Of a stretch of 64,000 bases of DNA, positions 16,773 through 24,533 are shown one piece after another. Where the stretch lies: positions 372,001 to 436,000 of the forward strand of contig NZ_JACCCW010000001.1 in assembly GCF_013410065.1 (NCBI RefSeq). The letters are read 5' to 3'. The position numbers were made by a program, and so were the translations under genes. Positions within the stretch are counted from its first letter, which is position 1; every line of letters starts with the position of its first letter. The stretch comes from Granulicella arctica. Its GTDB lineage: Bacteria > Acidobacteriota > Terriglobia > Terriglobales > Acidobacteriaceae. The notes below the pieces were generated by a model, which was not told where the DNA came from, did not search any database, and saw only the letters and a list, made by a program, of their open reading frames with translations.

Positions 16773-17486
16773 TTGACGACTTTTTCAATGGATCGCAAGA
16801 AATCCAGCCGCAGTGGCGTCTTTTCTTCCCATTCCTCCGTCTTATCTACGGTGCAGGCCAGGTCCATGTCGATTTCCGCAGCTCTCGCAGTCGAGACGGA
16901 ACGCGAGAATATGACGATCGCTCGCGGGTTGAAACGTCAGGATCCGGACGTCCTCGACCACCTCATCGAGCTCTATCAACACCGCCTGCTACGCTACCTG
17001 CTCTTCCTTACAGGCAAGCGCGAGGTCGCAGAAGACCTCTTCCAGGAGACCTGGATGCGCGTCCTGCTGCGCGGTGCACAATACAACGGCAAGGCGCGAT
17101 TCGATACCTGGCTGTTTACGATCGCCCGCAATCTTGTCATCGACCTTTCGCGCAAGCGCACCATGGCGAGCCTGGATGAGATGAACGAAGCCGGTGAGGA
17201 TGATCGGCCATTCCAGATTGCCGCCGATGGACCGTCTCCGCTCGAACAGTTCCAGTCGCGCGAGAATTGCGCCGAGGTAGCTCGGGTACTTCTGACCCTG
17301 GAACCAAACTATCGCGAGGTTCTCGTCCTCCGCTTTCACGAAGAGCTTTCGCTCGAAGAGATTGCAGGCGTAACCAAAGCTCCGTTATCCACAGTCAAAT
17401 CGCGCCTGTACCGCGGTCTGGCGGCGTTGAAACCGGAGATGGAGCGTTTGCGTACGACGCGATCGCACACAGAGGTGTCTCTATGA
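16773..17486 (+). CDS. ECF-type RNA polymerase sigma factor
   Basis: Sigma region 2 is at AEDLFQETWMRVLLRGAQYNGKARFDTWLFTIARNLVIDLSRKR and region 4 at LEPNYREVLVLRFHEELSLEEIAGVTKAPLSTVKSRLYRGL. The start is taken at TTG 16773 because GGAG lies 7 bases upstream of it. The first ATG (16788) is too far from that site. About 45 N-terminal residues before region 2 are Ser-rich and poorly conserved. The stop overlaps the next start (ATGA), and the operon continues through two membrane proteins and a LytTR regulator. Confidence 0.92.
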   Translation: MTTFSMDRKKSSRSGVFSSHSSVLSTVQARSMSISAALAVETERENMTIARGLKRQDPDVLDHLIELYQHRLLRYLLFLTGKREVAEDLFQETWMRVLLRGAQYNGKARFDTWLFTIARNLVIDLSRKRTMASLDEMNEAGEDDRPFQIAADGPSPLEQFQSRENCAEVARVLLTLEPNYREVLVLRFHEELSLEEIAGVTKAPLSTVKSRLYRGLAALKPEMERLRTTRSHTEVSL

Positions 17487-17878
17487 GGCCGGTCGGCGCG
17501 GGCTCAGCCACCCCGCGAAGTGATGCGGAGATATTCGCACGTTCCGCGATGTCGGGACTGAATACAGCAGCACCGGCAACAACCGTCAATCGAACACACC
17601 GTGTCGTGAGGGAGCGCGCTCGCACGCTACAGGCCAACCGCAGCCGCATGCGCGGTCTGATGCTGCCTTTGCTGCTGAGCTCCGCTCTGATGATTATGCT
17701 GTTCTCGGCGTTCTGGGTCATGCTCGACCAGTATGAGATCGTTGCATCGGAGACACCGGAACACACACATCATTTTTTCCTGCTTCTGCTATGGTTCTTA
17801 CCTGTTTCCGTGGCAATGCTGGCCATGGTATGGTATCGCCGTGCCAGAAACCAGTCTGATGCTGAGGCTGCCCGATGA
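17483..17878 (+). CDS. Small two-TM membrane protein coupled to the ECF sigma factor
   Basis: The start is the ATG at 17483, which overlaps the sigma stop codon (ATGA). The 131-residue product has a basic N-terminal half of about 55 residues. Two membrane segments follow (MLPLLLSSALMIMLFSAFWVML and FFLLLLWFLPVSVAMLAMVWY), joined by a short His-containing loop (PEHTHH). No zinc-finger motif is visible. Position directly after the sigma gene makes it a candidate anti-sigma factor of a non-zinc type, which is an inference. Its own stop overlaps the next start by 4 bases. Confidence 0.75.
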   Translation: MRPVGAGSATPRSDAEIFARSAMSGLNTAAPATTVNRTHRVVRERARTLQANRSRMRGLMLPLLLSSALMIMLFSAFWVMLDQYEIVASETPEHTHHFFLLLLWFLPVSVAMLAMVWYRRARNQSDAEAAR

Positions 17879-18423
17879 CGACTCTCTGGAATAAGCGAGC
17901 GGACGACTACACCAATACCTCAGAGGGCGGGGACGCAGAACTGACGATGATTCCTCGCTGGTCGATCGTGCTCGCGATCCTCGTCTTTGGGGCGACCCAA
18001 TATCTGTTTCACGGAATTCTTCCTCATCACAAGGCAGAGATGCTGCCGTGGCGGATATTGATGGGCTACTCCACAGGAACCGCCTTTGCCAGCTATGTGC
18101 TGCTGGTGGGGTATGTCAGCCGTGACGTCAAGCGACGCAATATGTCTCGGTCGCTTTGGCTTTTGATTGTTCTCCTGATGCCAGGCGGTATCGGCGGCGT
18201 TGTGTACTTCCTGCTGCGCCAACCGATCCTGTCGCGCTGCCCGCATTGTTCGACCGAGGTTGCGTCCACATACCACTTCTGCCCGCAATGCCAGTTCCAG
18301 ATGGCTCCCGTCTGCGGACAGTGCTTTCGCGGCGTACAGATCACCGATGTTTATTGCACACAGTGCGGCCACGATCTGGCCGAAGACCACGCTCCAAACC
18401 GGCTTCGCGTCTATAGCGATTAG
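17875..18423 (+). CDS. Membrane protein with C-terminal double zinc ribbon
   Basis: This 182-residue protein has three hydrophobic segments (WSIVLAILVFGATQYLF, GTAFASYVLLVGYV, SLWLLIVLLMPGGIGGVVYFLL). The C-terminal soluble part has four CxxC knuckles (CPHC, CPQC, CGQC, CTQC), a double zinc-ribbon. Such ribbons usually mediate protein or nucleic acid contacts. It is translationally coupled to the preceding small membrane protein and lies 10 bases before the LytTR gene. It probably belongs to the same sensing pathway as the ECF sigma factor. No enzymatic motif is seen. Confidence 0.8.
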   Translation: MTTLWNKRADDYTNTSEGGDAELTMIPRWSIVLAILVFGATQYLFHGILPHHKAEMLPWRILMGYSTGTAFASYVLLVGYVSRDVKRRNMSRSLWLLIVLLMPGGIGGVVYFLLRQPILSRCPHCSTEVASTYHFCPQCQFQMAPVCGQCFRGVQITDVYCTQCGHDLAEDHAPNRLRVYSD

Positions 18424-18433
18424 CATGGAGTAG

Positions 18434-19222
18434 ATGGCACTCACGACGCTCATTATCGACGACGAACCGCTTGCCCGGCAGGAACTGCATTATCTTCTCG
18501 ATGCGCTGGGCGGGGTCGAGGTTTTGGCTGAAGGCACCAATGGCATCGACGCTGTGGAATTGATCCGGCACCATAAGCCGGACGTCGTCTTTCTCGATGT
18601 GCAGATGCCAGGACTCGACGGGTTTGCCGTCCTGAAGAAGCTGCTGGACAAGAAGATTCCACTCCCACAGATCGTCTTCGCCACGGCATATGACCGCTAT
18701 GCGGTGCGTGCGTTCGAGGTGAATGCTGCTGACTATCTGCTGAAGCCGTTCGATCGCAAACGGGTACGGCAGACGATTGAAAAAGCCTCCGCACGTATGG
18801 CGGCTCCTGCGGAGTCGACCAGTGAGGCAAAGCTGGATGCCCTGCTACGGCTGGTCGAAGAGCAGGCCCAGCCTGCAAAAGCCAACTCCGGCAAGGTTGT
18901 GGTGCGTGCGCAGAGCCGCCTGTTGCTTGTCGATCAGCATGAGATCTGCTTTGCCTCAATCGAGGATGGCGCGATTCATGTAATCACCGCGACGGTAGAG
19001 GGACAATCGAACTGCCGGACGCTCGAGGAGCTGACGGAGCAGCTCAACCCTGAGACCTTCTGGCGCGCCCACCGCTCATACGTCGTGAATCTCCAGCATA
19101 TCCGCGAGGTTGTGCCATGGTTCAACTCCAGCTATCAACTGCGGATGGATGATCGGAAGCAGACAGAGATTCCAGTCAGCCGGTCCCAGACGAAGCGGCT
19201 ACGCGAACTCTTCAATCTCTAA
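18434..19222 (+). CDS. LytTR-family response regulator
   Basis: This 262-residue response regulator has a receiver domain (IIDDEPLARQEL, phosphoacceptor in VVFLDVQMPGLDGF, lysine in ADYLLKPFDRKR). Its LytTR DNA-binding domain covers about residues 155-262 (FWRAHRSYVVNLQHIREV). LytTR regulators bind direct repeats in promoter DNA. No partner histidine kinase is in the window. The gene is the last of the ECF operon and faces a cluster of three tiny hydrophobic peptide genes on the other strand. A strong hairpin terminator lies between them. Confidence 0.93.
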   Translation: MALTTLIIDDEPLARQELHYLLDALGGVEVLAEGTNGIDAVELIRHHKPDVVFLDVQMPGLDGFAVLKKLLDKKIPLPQIVFATAYDRYAVRAFEVNAADYLLKPFDRKRVRQTIEKASARMAAPAESTSEAKLDALLRLVEEQAQPAKANSGKVVVRAQSRLLLVDQHEICFASIEDGAIHVITATVEGQSNCRTLEELTEQLNPETFWRAHRSYVVNLQHIREVVPWFNSSYQLRMDDRKQTEIPVSRSQTKRLRELFNL

Positions 19223-19293
19223 TACGGTTTTCGTACAGAGAGGAACACTCAGGCGGTGTTAAGCCGTATTTGCCTGCCAATTTTGTTCATTCC

Positions 19294-19341
19294 ACAAAAA
19301 AGCGGCTGCTTGCTCATGGAGCAGGTCAGTCGCTTTTTTGT
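19294..19341. terminator. Bidirectional intrinsic terminator
   Basis: The outer stem is an 11-base perfect pair (ACAAAAAAGCG with CGCTTTTTTGT), continued by CTG/CAG and TGCTC/GAGCA. A-run and T-run at the two sides make it work in both directions. It would end the LytTR operon (+) and the first peptide gene (-). Confidence 0.85.
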
Positions 19342-19347
19342 ACCACT

Positions 19348-19431
19348 CTAGAGGTATTTGATGGTGAGAACGGGAAGAATACTAGCGAGGAACGAAAGCA
19401 GACCAAGAATGCTCAATGAAATAACCAACAT
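19348..19431 (-). CDS. Tiny hydrophobic peptide, copy 1 of 3
   Basis: This is a 27-codon gene. The core of the product, SLSILGLLSFLASILP, is shared residue for residue with copy 2, and the end is Lys-Tyr-Leu. In codons 4-20 the two copies differ at nine codons and every difference is synonymous, which indicates that the peptide is translated and selected. AAAGGA lies 7 bases before the ATG. A stem-loop (CCTTG/CAAGG) lies just upstream, and a TTTGAA-N16-TATAGT promoter-like element lies at 19488-19515. Such peptides may be membrane-active (type I toxin or modulin-like). No known family was recognised. Confidence 0.75.
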   Translation of the reverse strand: MLVISLSILGLLSFLASILPVLTIKYL

Positions 19432-19440
19432 GATGAGGTC

Positions 19441-19515
19441 CTTTCTCCTTGTTATAGGCAAGGTTTTTGATGGGTGTTGCAGAAGTAACTATACAACTTA
19501 AGTTCCATTTTCAAA
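19441..19515 (-). promoter_or_regulatory. Promoter and stem-loop leader of peptide gene 1
   Basis: On the minus strand TTTGAA (19510-19515) and TATAGT (19488-19493) are spaced by 16 bases. The transcribed leader contains the stem CCTTG (19459-19463) pairing with CAAGG (19447-19451), followed directly by AGAAAGG, the ribosome binding site. The same arrangement recurs before copies 2 and 3. The hexamers are weak matches. Confidence 0.55.
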
Positions 19516-19678
19516 GTTTTTAAATTACCAAAGTTGACAAATTATTTTGAGATCACTAATCGTTAGTACTGTTTGACGAAATTTTGCGCACTTCCTCCAC
19601 CAATGATCATATCTGCGGTCACATTCAGGCCAAGCTATTCACTCGGTCATGCAGTCCAGAGAAGTGATCTGATGTTAA

Positions 19679-19719
19679 ATACGAAAGCGGTTGCCGCAGT
19701 ACGGCAACCGCTCTCGTAT
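19679..19719 (-). terminator. Hairpin after peptide gene 2
   Basis: A strong stem lies 5 bases after the stop of copy 2. AGCGGTTGCCG pairs with CGGCAACCGCT, extended by ATACGA/TCGTAT after one mismatched base. The 3' flank on the minus strand is only weakly T-rich (TATTTAAC), so it may terminate or merely protect the transcript end. Confidence 0.6.
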
Positions 19720-19724
19720 GCAGC

Positions 19725-19808
19725 TTATTTGTAGGAGATGCTGAGGATGGGGAGAATGCTGGCGAGAAACGAAAGGAGACCAAGAATACTGAGGGAGATG
19801 CTGAGCAT
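19725..19808 (-). CDS. Tiny hydrophobic peptide, copy 2 of 3
   Basis: This is a 27-codon gene. The product begins MLSI, shares the core SLSILGLLSFLASILP with copy 1 and ends in Ser-Tyr-Lys. It is almost wholly hydrophobic, of a length to span the membrane once. AAAGGA lies 6 bases before the ATG, preceded by the stem CCTTGG/CCAAGG. The frame is open upstream, so a start at an ATG 18 codons earlier is formally possible. The shared leader and matching N-terminus of copy 1 argue for the inner start. A hairpin follows the stop. Confidence 0.75.
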   Translation of the reverse strand: MLSISLSILGLLSFLASILPILSISYK

Positions 19809-19838
19809 GTTCAATCCTTTCCCCTTGGGTGTCCAAGG
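19809..19838 (-). promoter_or_regulatory. Stem-loop leader of peptide gene 2
   Basis: The minus-strand leader has a perfect stem CCTTGG (19833-19838) and CCAAGG (19823-19828) with a 4-base loop. It is followed by GGAAAGG and the start codon. Further upstream a palindrome with CTTTGA and TCAAAG arms lies at 19971-19990. No clear promoter was found for this copy. Confidence 0.6.
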
Positions 19839-20047
19839 CTTGATTGTTGTCCGGCTTGCCATACAAGTGGCGATCTGACCATACTCCATGCTGTTGCGCT
19901 CAAGAAAATACAATGCTGCGCATAGTCCGTTAAGGGAATAGCACAGCATGAATTGAACGATGAGAGCAGACTTTGAAGTATAACTCAAAGTCCTTGTCAA
20001 GGCGATTGCACTGCGAACCGTACGGCAGGCAACCGCCCCGAAAAGAG

Positions 20048-20116
20048 TTACGAGACCGTGATGAGGTTGAGGAGAGCGCTGAGAAGGGCTGCGATGAAGA
20101 TGCTGATGGTAATCAT
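20048..20116 (-). CDS. Tiny hydrophobic peptide, copy 3 of 3 (diverged)
   Basis: This is a 22-codon gene for a hydrophobic peptide starting MITISIFIAALL and ending in Thr-Val-Ser. The sequence differs from copies 1 and 2, but the gene has the same layout: a CCTTGG/CCAAGG stem, GGGGAAAGG ribosome binding site, then the ATG. It is likely a more distant member of the same family. Alone it would be a weak call; the shared leader is what supports it. Confidence 0.65.
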   Translation of the reverse strand: MITISIFIAALLSALLNLITVS

Positions 20117-20200
20117 TGTGTTGTCCACCTTTCCCCTTGGTAACTCCAAGGTCTCTATTTGGTATAAACCGAACATACATCTTAGGTAACAATGTTTCAA
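20117..20200 (-). promoter_or_regulatory. Promoter and stem-loop leader of peptide gene 3
   Basis: On the minus strand TTGAAA (20195-20200) and TATGTT (20172-20177) are 17 bases apart, a good sigma-70-type promoter. The predicted leader of about 50 bases holds the stem CCTTGG (20146-20151) and CCAAGG (20135-20140) with a 5-base loop, followed by GGGAAAGG. The 20160-20290 stretch is AT-rich and holds no gene. Confidence 0.65.
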
Positions 20201-20427
20201 GGCTTTTTAGATGACTAAAGCTTTAATTTATTGAATCGTACATTTATTAGCAAGCATCGTAAACACCTGCTAGTTACCGATTACCAACTATGCCTAGACG
20301 ACAAGGCAGGTTAAATATGTCCGATCTGCCTCCCACACCCTCTCATGTCTTCCATTAGGGCCATTTTTCGCAGGAAATCGCTCGATATTGAGACAACACG
20401 AGCATCGTTAGACAGGTACGGTCTTAG

Positions 20428-22368
20428 CTATTCCACGGTAACGCTCTTGGCGAGATTTCTTGGCTGGTCGACATCGCAGCCACGACGCACTGCGATGTGG
20501 TACGCGAGAAGCTGGAGCGGGACTACCTCGAGTACGGGCAACAGTAACTCCGGGGCCTGGGGAATGTGGATCGTGTGCTCAACGAGCTGGCTGATCGTGT
20601 CGTCACCCTCAATCGCAATGGCAATAACGCGACCGCTGCGAGCCGTAACCTCCTGGATGTTCGAGAGCGTCTTCTCATACTTGAGGACACTCGACGGATC
20701 GTTGGGGTCTTTGGTCGCGATGCAGACGACGGGTAGGGTTTCGTCGATGAGGGCGTTGGGACCATGCTTCATCTCGCCGGCGGGGTAGCCTTCGGCGTGG
20801 ATGTAGCTGATCTCTTTGAGCTTCAGGGCTCCTTCGAGAGCAATGGGATAGTGAATACCACGACCGAGGAAGAGGAAGTCGCGCGCGGTCGAAAAGGACT
20901 TTGCGAGTTGGCAGCACTGATCGTCGACGGAGCGGAGGATCTCTTCGACCTTGCCGGGGATCCTGGATAGCTCTTCGACAAGCTGCTTCGACTCGTCGCT
21001 GGAGATGGTGCCGCGAACCTGCGCCAGGTGAAGAGCGAAGACGAAGAGGGCGGTGAGCTGGGCGGTGAAGGCCTTCGTGCTGGCAACGCCGATCTCCGGA
21101 CCAGCGTTGGTCGTGATGGTGCCTTGCGCCTCGCGAGTGACTGCGGCTCCGACGACGTTGCAGATGGCGAGGGTCTTCGAGCCTTTGGCGATCAGCTCGC
21201 GCTGAGCGGCGATGGTGTCGGCGGTCTCGCCGGATTGTGTAATAAGCAGACCGATCGCACGCGGATCGGCGATGGGATCGCGATACCGATACTCACTGGC
21301 GTAGTCGACCTCGACGGGAAGTCGTGCGAGACGCTCGATCATGAACTTGCCGGCGAGACCGGCGTGCCAGGAGGTTCCGCAGGCGGCGATAGTGATCTGG
21401 CTGGCGTTACGAAAGTCTTCGGCAGTGATCTGCATCTCCTGGAGGAAGACCTTGCCAGTGTCGAGCGAGATACGGCCGAGGGTGGTGTCGCGGATGGCAC
21501 GGGGCTGCTCGTTGATCTCTTTGAGCATGAAGTGCTTGTAGCCAGCCTTCTCGGCCATGATGGGGTCCCAGGCGATGCGCTGGATCTTCAACGGGATAGA
21601 GGCTCCCGCAAAGTCTGTGAGCGTGATGCCCTGCGGCGTGAGGATGGCAACTTCGCCGTCGGCGAGGAAGTGGATGTTGCGGGTGTGGTGAAGGATGCCG
21701 GGGACGTCGGAGGCGAGGAAGTATTCTCCGTCGCCGATGCCTAGAACGGCAGGCGGTCCCATGCGGGCGGCGACGAGCTTGTTGGGCTCGTGCGCGGAGA
21801 GGACGCCGAGGGCGAAGGCTCCGGTGAGGCGCTTGACGGCGCGGCGGACGGCCTCTTCGAGCGGGATGGTTGGAGGCTGCGAGTGGATGACAGCTTCGGA
21901 GGTGTTGATGTCGGCGGTGCGTTTGCTGTCTGGCTCGGGCGAACCGGCGAGTTCGAGCTCGTCCTGGATGATGTGGGCGATGATCTCGGTATCGGTCTGG
22001 GAGAAGAAGGTATGGCCCTTGGCGATCAGCTCCTGCTTGAGGGCGAGGTAGTTTTCGACGATGCCGTTGTGCACGACGACGAGGGTTCCGGTGCCGTCGC
22101 GGTGCGGGTGTGCGTTCTCTTCGGTCGGACGGCCGTGCGTCGCCCAGCGCGTGTGGCCGATGCCGAAGGTTCCTTGGAGCGGGTTGGCGGCGATGACGGC
22201 TTCGAGATTACGGAGCTTGCCAGGAGCGCGGCGAAGGGAGAGACCATCTGGACCTCCGGCTACGGCGATGCCGGCTGAGTCGTAGCCGCGGTACTCGAGG
22301 CGGCGAAGACCTTCAAGGATGATGGGGACGGGAGAGTTGGGGCCGATGTAACCGACGATTCCGCACAT
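20428..22368 (-). CDS. glmS: Glutamine-fructose-6-phosphate aminotransferase (isomerizing)
   Basis: GlmS makes glucosamine-6-phosphate from fructose-6-phosphate and glutamine, the first step toward peptidoglycan and LPS amino sugars. The start at 22368 is fixed by the family N-terminus MCGIVGYIG, whose Cys2 is the glutaminase nucleophile. Upstream codons in the same frame are not part of the protein. The N-terminal glutaminase domain ([16 protein letters not shown]) is followed by two SIS sugar-isomerase domains ([34 protein letters not shown]). It ends with the family tail NLAKSVTVE. The 646-residue length is slightly above the usual 610. No glmS ribozyme is evident in the 35 bases before it. 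Confidence 0.97.
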   Translation of the reverse strand: MCGIVGYIGPNSPVPIILEGLRRLEYRGYDSAGIAVAGGPDGLSLRRAPGKLRNLEAVIAANPLQGTFGIGHTRWATHGRPTEENAHPHRDGTGTLVVVHNGIVENYLALKQELIAKGHTFFSQTDTEIIAHIIQDELELAGSPEPDSKRTADINTSEAVIHSQPPTIPLEEAVRRAVKRLTGAFALGVLSAHEPNKLVAARMGPPAVLGIGDGEYFLASDVPGILHHTRNIHFLADGEVAILTPQGITLTDFAGASIPLKIQRIAWDPIMAEKAGYKHFMLKEINEQPRAIRDTTLGRISLDTGKVFLQEMQITAEDFRNASQITIAACGTSWHAGLAGKFMIERLARLPVEVDYASEYRYRDPIADPRAIGLLITQSGETADTIAAQRELIAKGSKTLAICNVVGAAVTREAQGTITTNAGPEIGVASTKAFTAQLTALFVFALHLAQVRGTISSDESKQLVEELSRIPGKVEEILRSVDDQCCQLAKSFSTARDFLFLGRGIHYPIALEGALKLKEISYIHAEGYPAGEMKHGPNALIDETLPVVCIATKDPNDPSSVLKYEKTLSNIQEVTARSGRVIAIAIEGDDTISQLVEHTIHIPQAPELLLPVLEVVPLQLLAYHIAVRRGCDVDQPRNLAKSVTVE

Positions 22369-22403
22369 AGAGACAGTGTAGATGCTGCGGATACGGTCTG
22401 CGG

Positions 22404-22622
22404 TTAGTCGTCGTCGTTCTGGCGATTGTGCTTGTTGGAGCGGGCGAGCTCTTCGAGCATATCGGGGTCCTGGATGGGCGAAGAGATCTTGTAGTCGCCC
22501 GAGGCCCACTTGCCGAGATCGAGGATGCGGCAGCGGTTGGAGCAGAAGGGAAAGTCTTCGCCGGTGGCGAGGACCACCGTGCGGCAGGTGGGGCAGAAGA
22601 GTGCTTTGGGAGTGGTCGCCAT
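22404..22622 (-). CDS. yacG: YacG-like zinc-binding protein (DNA gyrase inhibitor family)
   Basis: This 72-residue protein binds zinc through CPTC (10-13) and FCSNRC (27-31), followed by the family pattern [15 protein letters not shown]. YacG proteins inhibit DNA gyrase by binding GyrB. Start at the ATG 22622 gives the normal length, and an upstream in-frame extension has no family support. The C-terminus is a short charged tail (NDDD). The gene lies 35 bases upstream of glmS on the same strand and may be cotranscribed. Confidence 0.88.
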   Translation of the reverse strand: MATTPKALFCPTCRTVVLATGEDFPFCSNRCRILDLGKWASGDYKISSPIQDPDMLEELARSNKHNRQNDDD

Positions 22623-22694
22623 CACAGTTCCATTATAAGAGGTTGGCGGTACCGGCGAGAGCTCTCGAAACACTGTTTCGGAACGGATTGAGCA

Positions 22695-22765
22695 GGTATC
22701 CCCTACCCCCTATCTTAGATATCAAAATATGAAGAACAAAGGACTTAGGTCTAGACCTAGATATC
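22695..22765. repeat. Dispersed intergenic repeat, copy A
   Basis: About 70 bases here match 28945-29016. They share CCCCTACCC, a small hairpin, ATCAAAATATGAAGAAC, AAAGGACTTAGG and CTAGATAT. The hairpin TATC-TTA-GATA of this copy is replaced by ATACC-TAA-GGTAT in the other, so pairing is kept while sequence changes. The rest of the 22623-22919 intergenic region shows no gene. Confidence 0.75.
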
Positions 22766-22919
22766 GCTTAGTCCGGTCTGTCGGGCTGACAAACCTGCCC
22801 GTGATGGGTGAGGCTGAATCTTCGCCTGTTAATAGTTTAGCAAGCGGTGAGGGGGTAATATGCCACGCGAATGTGCTGGATTGGCGCGGGTTTGGTGATG
22901 GTTGGGGGTTGACAGGTAC

Positions 22920-23696
22920 TTAGACGATGGATCGGAGCAGGCCACCTTCGGCTCGCAGGGCTGCTCCGTTGGTTGCGGCTGAAAGGGGGCTGGCGAGGAA
23001 GGCGACCAGGTTGGCGATCTCGGAGTCTTCGATGAGGCGCTGGAGGAGCGAGCTTTGGCGGTGCTTCTCGAAGAACTCGTGCTCGGCCTGCTCGGGAGTG
23101 GCGTTGGGGATGGTGGACATTTTTTCCAGGAACTCGACGATGCCCTCGGAGCGAGTTGGGCCGGGCATGACGGTATTGACGGTGACGGCGGTTCCTTTGG
23201 TGAGCTCTGCGAGGCCGCGGGAGATGGCGAGTTGGGACGATTTGGTAACGCCGTAGTGGATCATCTCGGGCGGGGTCATGACGCCGGACTCGCTCGATAT
23301 GAAGATGACGCGGCCATTGTTGCGCTGCAACATGCGCGGGAAGTAGTGGCGGGAGAGGCGAACGCCGCTGAGGACGTTGGTCTCGAAGAGGCGGAGCCAG
23401 TCGCTGTCGGTGATGTCAGCGAACGCTTTGGGCTCGTAGATGCCGAGGTTATTGATGAGGATGTCGGTGTCGGGGACTTGCTGGAGGAGAGAGGCTGCGC
23501 CTTCGGCGGTGGCGACGTCGGCGACGATGGCTTGTACGCCGGAGAGATCTGCCAAGGCCTTGCCTAATTTTTCTTTGCTGCGACCGGGGACCGTGACGGC
23601 GACGCCTTCAGCCGTGAGAGCTTTGACGATGGCGAGACCGATACCGGCTGAGCCTCCGGTGACGATTGCGGTCTTGCCTTTGAGCTTCAGATCCAT
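22920..23696 (-). CDS. Short-chain dehydrogenase/reductase
   Basis: This 258-residue SDR has the Rossmann cofactor motif TGGSAGIG at about residues 12-19, the NNLG motif (residues 92-95) and the catalytic tyrosine and lysine in HYGVTKSS. Basic residues in the early loop (GRSKEK) suggest NADP(H). The ATG at 23696 has GGGAGA upstream and gives the standard MDLKLKGKTAIVTGG N-terminus. The substrate cannot be told from sequence. Similar proteins are annotated as 3-oxoacyl-ACP reductase-like oxidoreductases. It stands alone between the repeat region and a toxin-antitoxin pair. Confidence 0.9.
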   Translation of the reverse strand: MDLKLKGKTAIVTGGSAGIGLAIVKALTAEGVAVTVPGRSKEKLGKALADLSGVQAIVADVATAEGAASLLQQVPDTDILINNLGIYEPKAFADITDSDWLRLFETNVLSGVRLSRHYFPRMLQRNNGRVIFISSESGVMTPPEMIHYGVTKSSQLAISRGLAELTKGTAVTVNTVMPGPTRSEGIVEFLEKMSTIPNATPEQAEHEFFEKHRQSSLLQRLIEDSEIANLVAFLASPLSAATNGAALRAEGGLLRSIV

Positions 23697-23853
23697 GAGG
23701 TCTCCCTTGTGCCAGATTTCAGCTTTGCCGGTCACACTGAACTAGATGTTCGGGGTGGGAGAGGGATTCATTGGAGTGTTTTTGGAACGCAGATACGGTA
23801 CAGGTTGCGACCTGTTTCTCACGGTGATCGAAGCTCACCCATGTCGAAAACCT

Positions 23854-24195
23854 TCATGCCGAATGAGTAAGGTATTCCTGGAGCGCATCGTTGACTACAG
23901 CGTTGAGTTTGCGATTGTGTTCTTCGGCATAAAGAGCAGCCCGCTTGTGCAGGTCCTGACTAATACGGACATTGAAGCTACCCTTGAACGGAGTGCCAGG
24001 CGTTTTGCCCTCAGCTTGGCAGAAGGCGAGATATTCGTCGACTGCGGACTTGAAATTTTTCTCGAGCGCGCTGACGTTGGTGCCTTCGTATGTGACAGTA
24101 TCCCGGATGCCGACGATACGGCCGTGCAGGGTCCTGTCCTCGGCACTATAGAGGACGGAACCATTGTATCCCTTGTATTCCAGGGTTTGGCTCAT
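23854..24195 (-). CDS. hicB: HicB-family antitoxin
   Basis: The 113-residue protein has the HicB fold: an N-terminal RNase-H-like domain (YKGYNGSVLYSAEDRTLHGRIVGIRDTVTYEGTNV) and a C-terminal ribbon-helix-helix (SFNVRISQDLHKRAALYAEEHNRKLNAVVNDALQEYL) that binds operator DNA. It follows the HicA toxin gene with a 4-base overlap, so it is translationally coupled. The order toxin-antitoxin is usual for hicAB. It neutralises HicA and represses the operon. Confidence 0.92.
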   Translation of the reverse strand: MSQTLEYKGYNGSVLYSAEDRTLHGRIVGIRDTVTYEGTNVSALEKNFKSAVDEYLAFCQAEGKTPGTPFKGSFNVRISQDLHKRAALYAEEHNRKLNAVVNDALQEYLTHSA

Positions 24196-24443
24196 TGAAT
24201 GTGACCTTCCTGTTTCAGGAATTGAATGGCATCGCGTACCTGGTATGCCTTAAGAACTTTTGAAGGATGAGGTTCGTGCATCATCAACGTGGCGCGGGTC
24301 TTACTATGGATTAACTTTCTCGCAGACCCACCGGTGGTCTTCAATTCGTAACCGAATGCTGTCATGACCGCGAGCAATTCGCTCCAGGTGAAGTCCGATG
24401 GCTTTGAACGAAGTCGGACGATAAGTTTGTCGTGCCTGGACAT
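24192..24443 (-). CDS. hicA: HicA-family toxin (mRNA interferase-like)
   Basis: The 83-residue protein has the double-stranded-RNA-binding-like HicA fold (FGYELKTTGGSARKLIH) and the HEPHP element of a HicA subgroup. In classical HicA the residue after GS-x is the catalytic histidine (GSNHLKL in E. coli). Here the aligned position is Ala in GGSARKL, so catalysis must differ or rely on the HEPHP histidines. The antitoxin gene overlaps its stop. HicA toxins cut mRNA and tmRNA; activity of this variant is unproven. Confidence 0.85.
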   Translation of the reverse strand: MSRHDKLIVRLRSKPSDFTWSELLAVMTAFGYELKTTGGSARKLIHSKTRATLMMHEPHPSKVLKAYQVRDAIQFLKQEGHIQ

Positions 24444-24533
24444 GCGGCCTCCAACTGAGAGATTCAGGAAGCCACAGGTTCATGGCGCACTAATGCAACT
24501 AAATACAGTTACAGTATGCCATGTGGATGCGAC

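Noticed and set aside
19725..20192. 155-codon frame covering peptide gene 2 and much of the upstream DNA
   Set aside because: The upstream part has no family features; the shared leader and matching N-terminus with copy 1 support the 27-codon internal gene.
22369..22403. glmS ribozyme or riboswitch upstream of glmS
   Set aside because: Only 35 bases separate glmS from yacG, too short for the ribozyme, and no core motif is seen.
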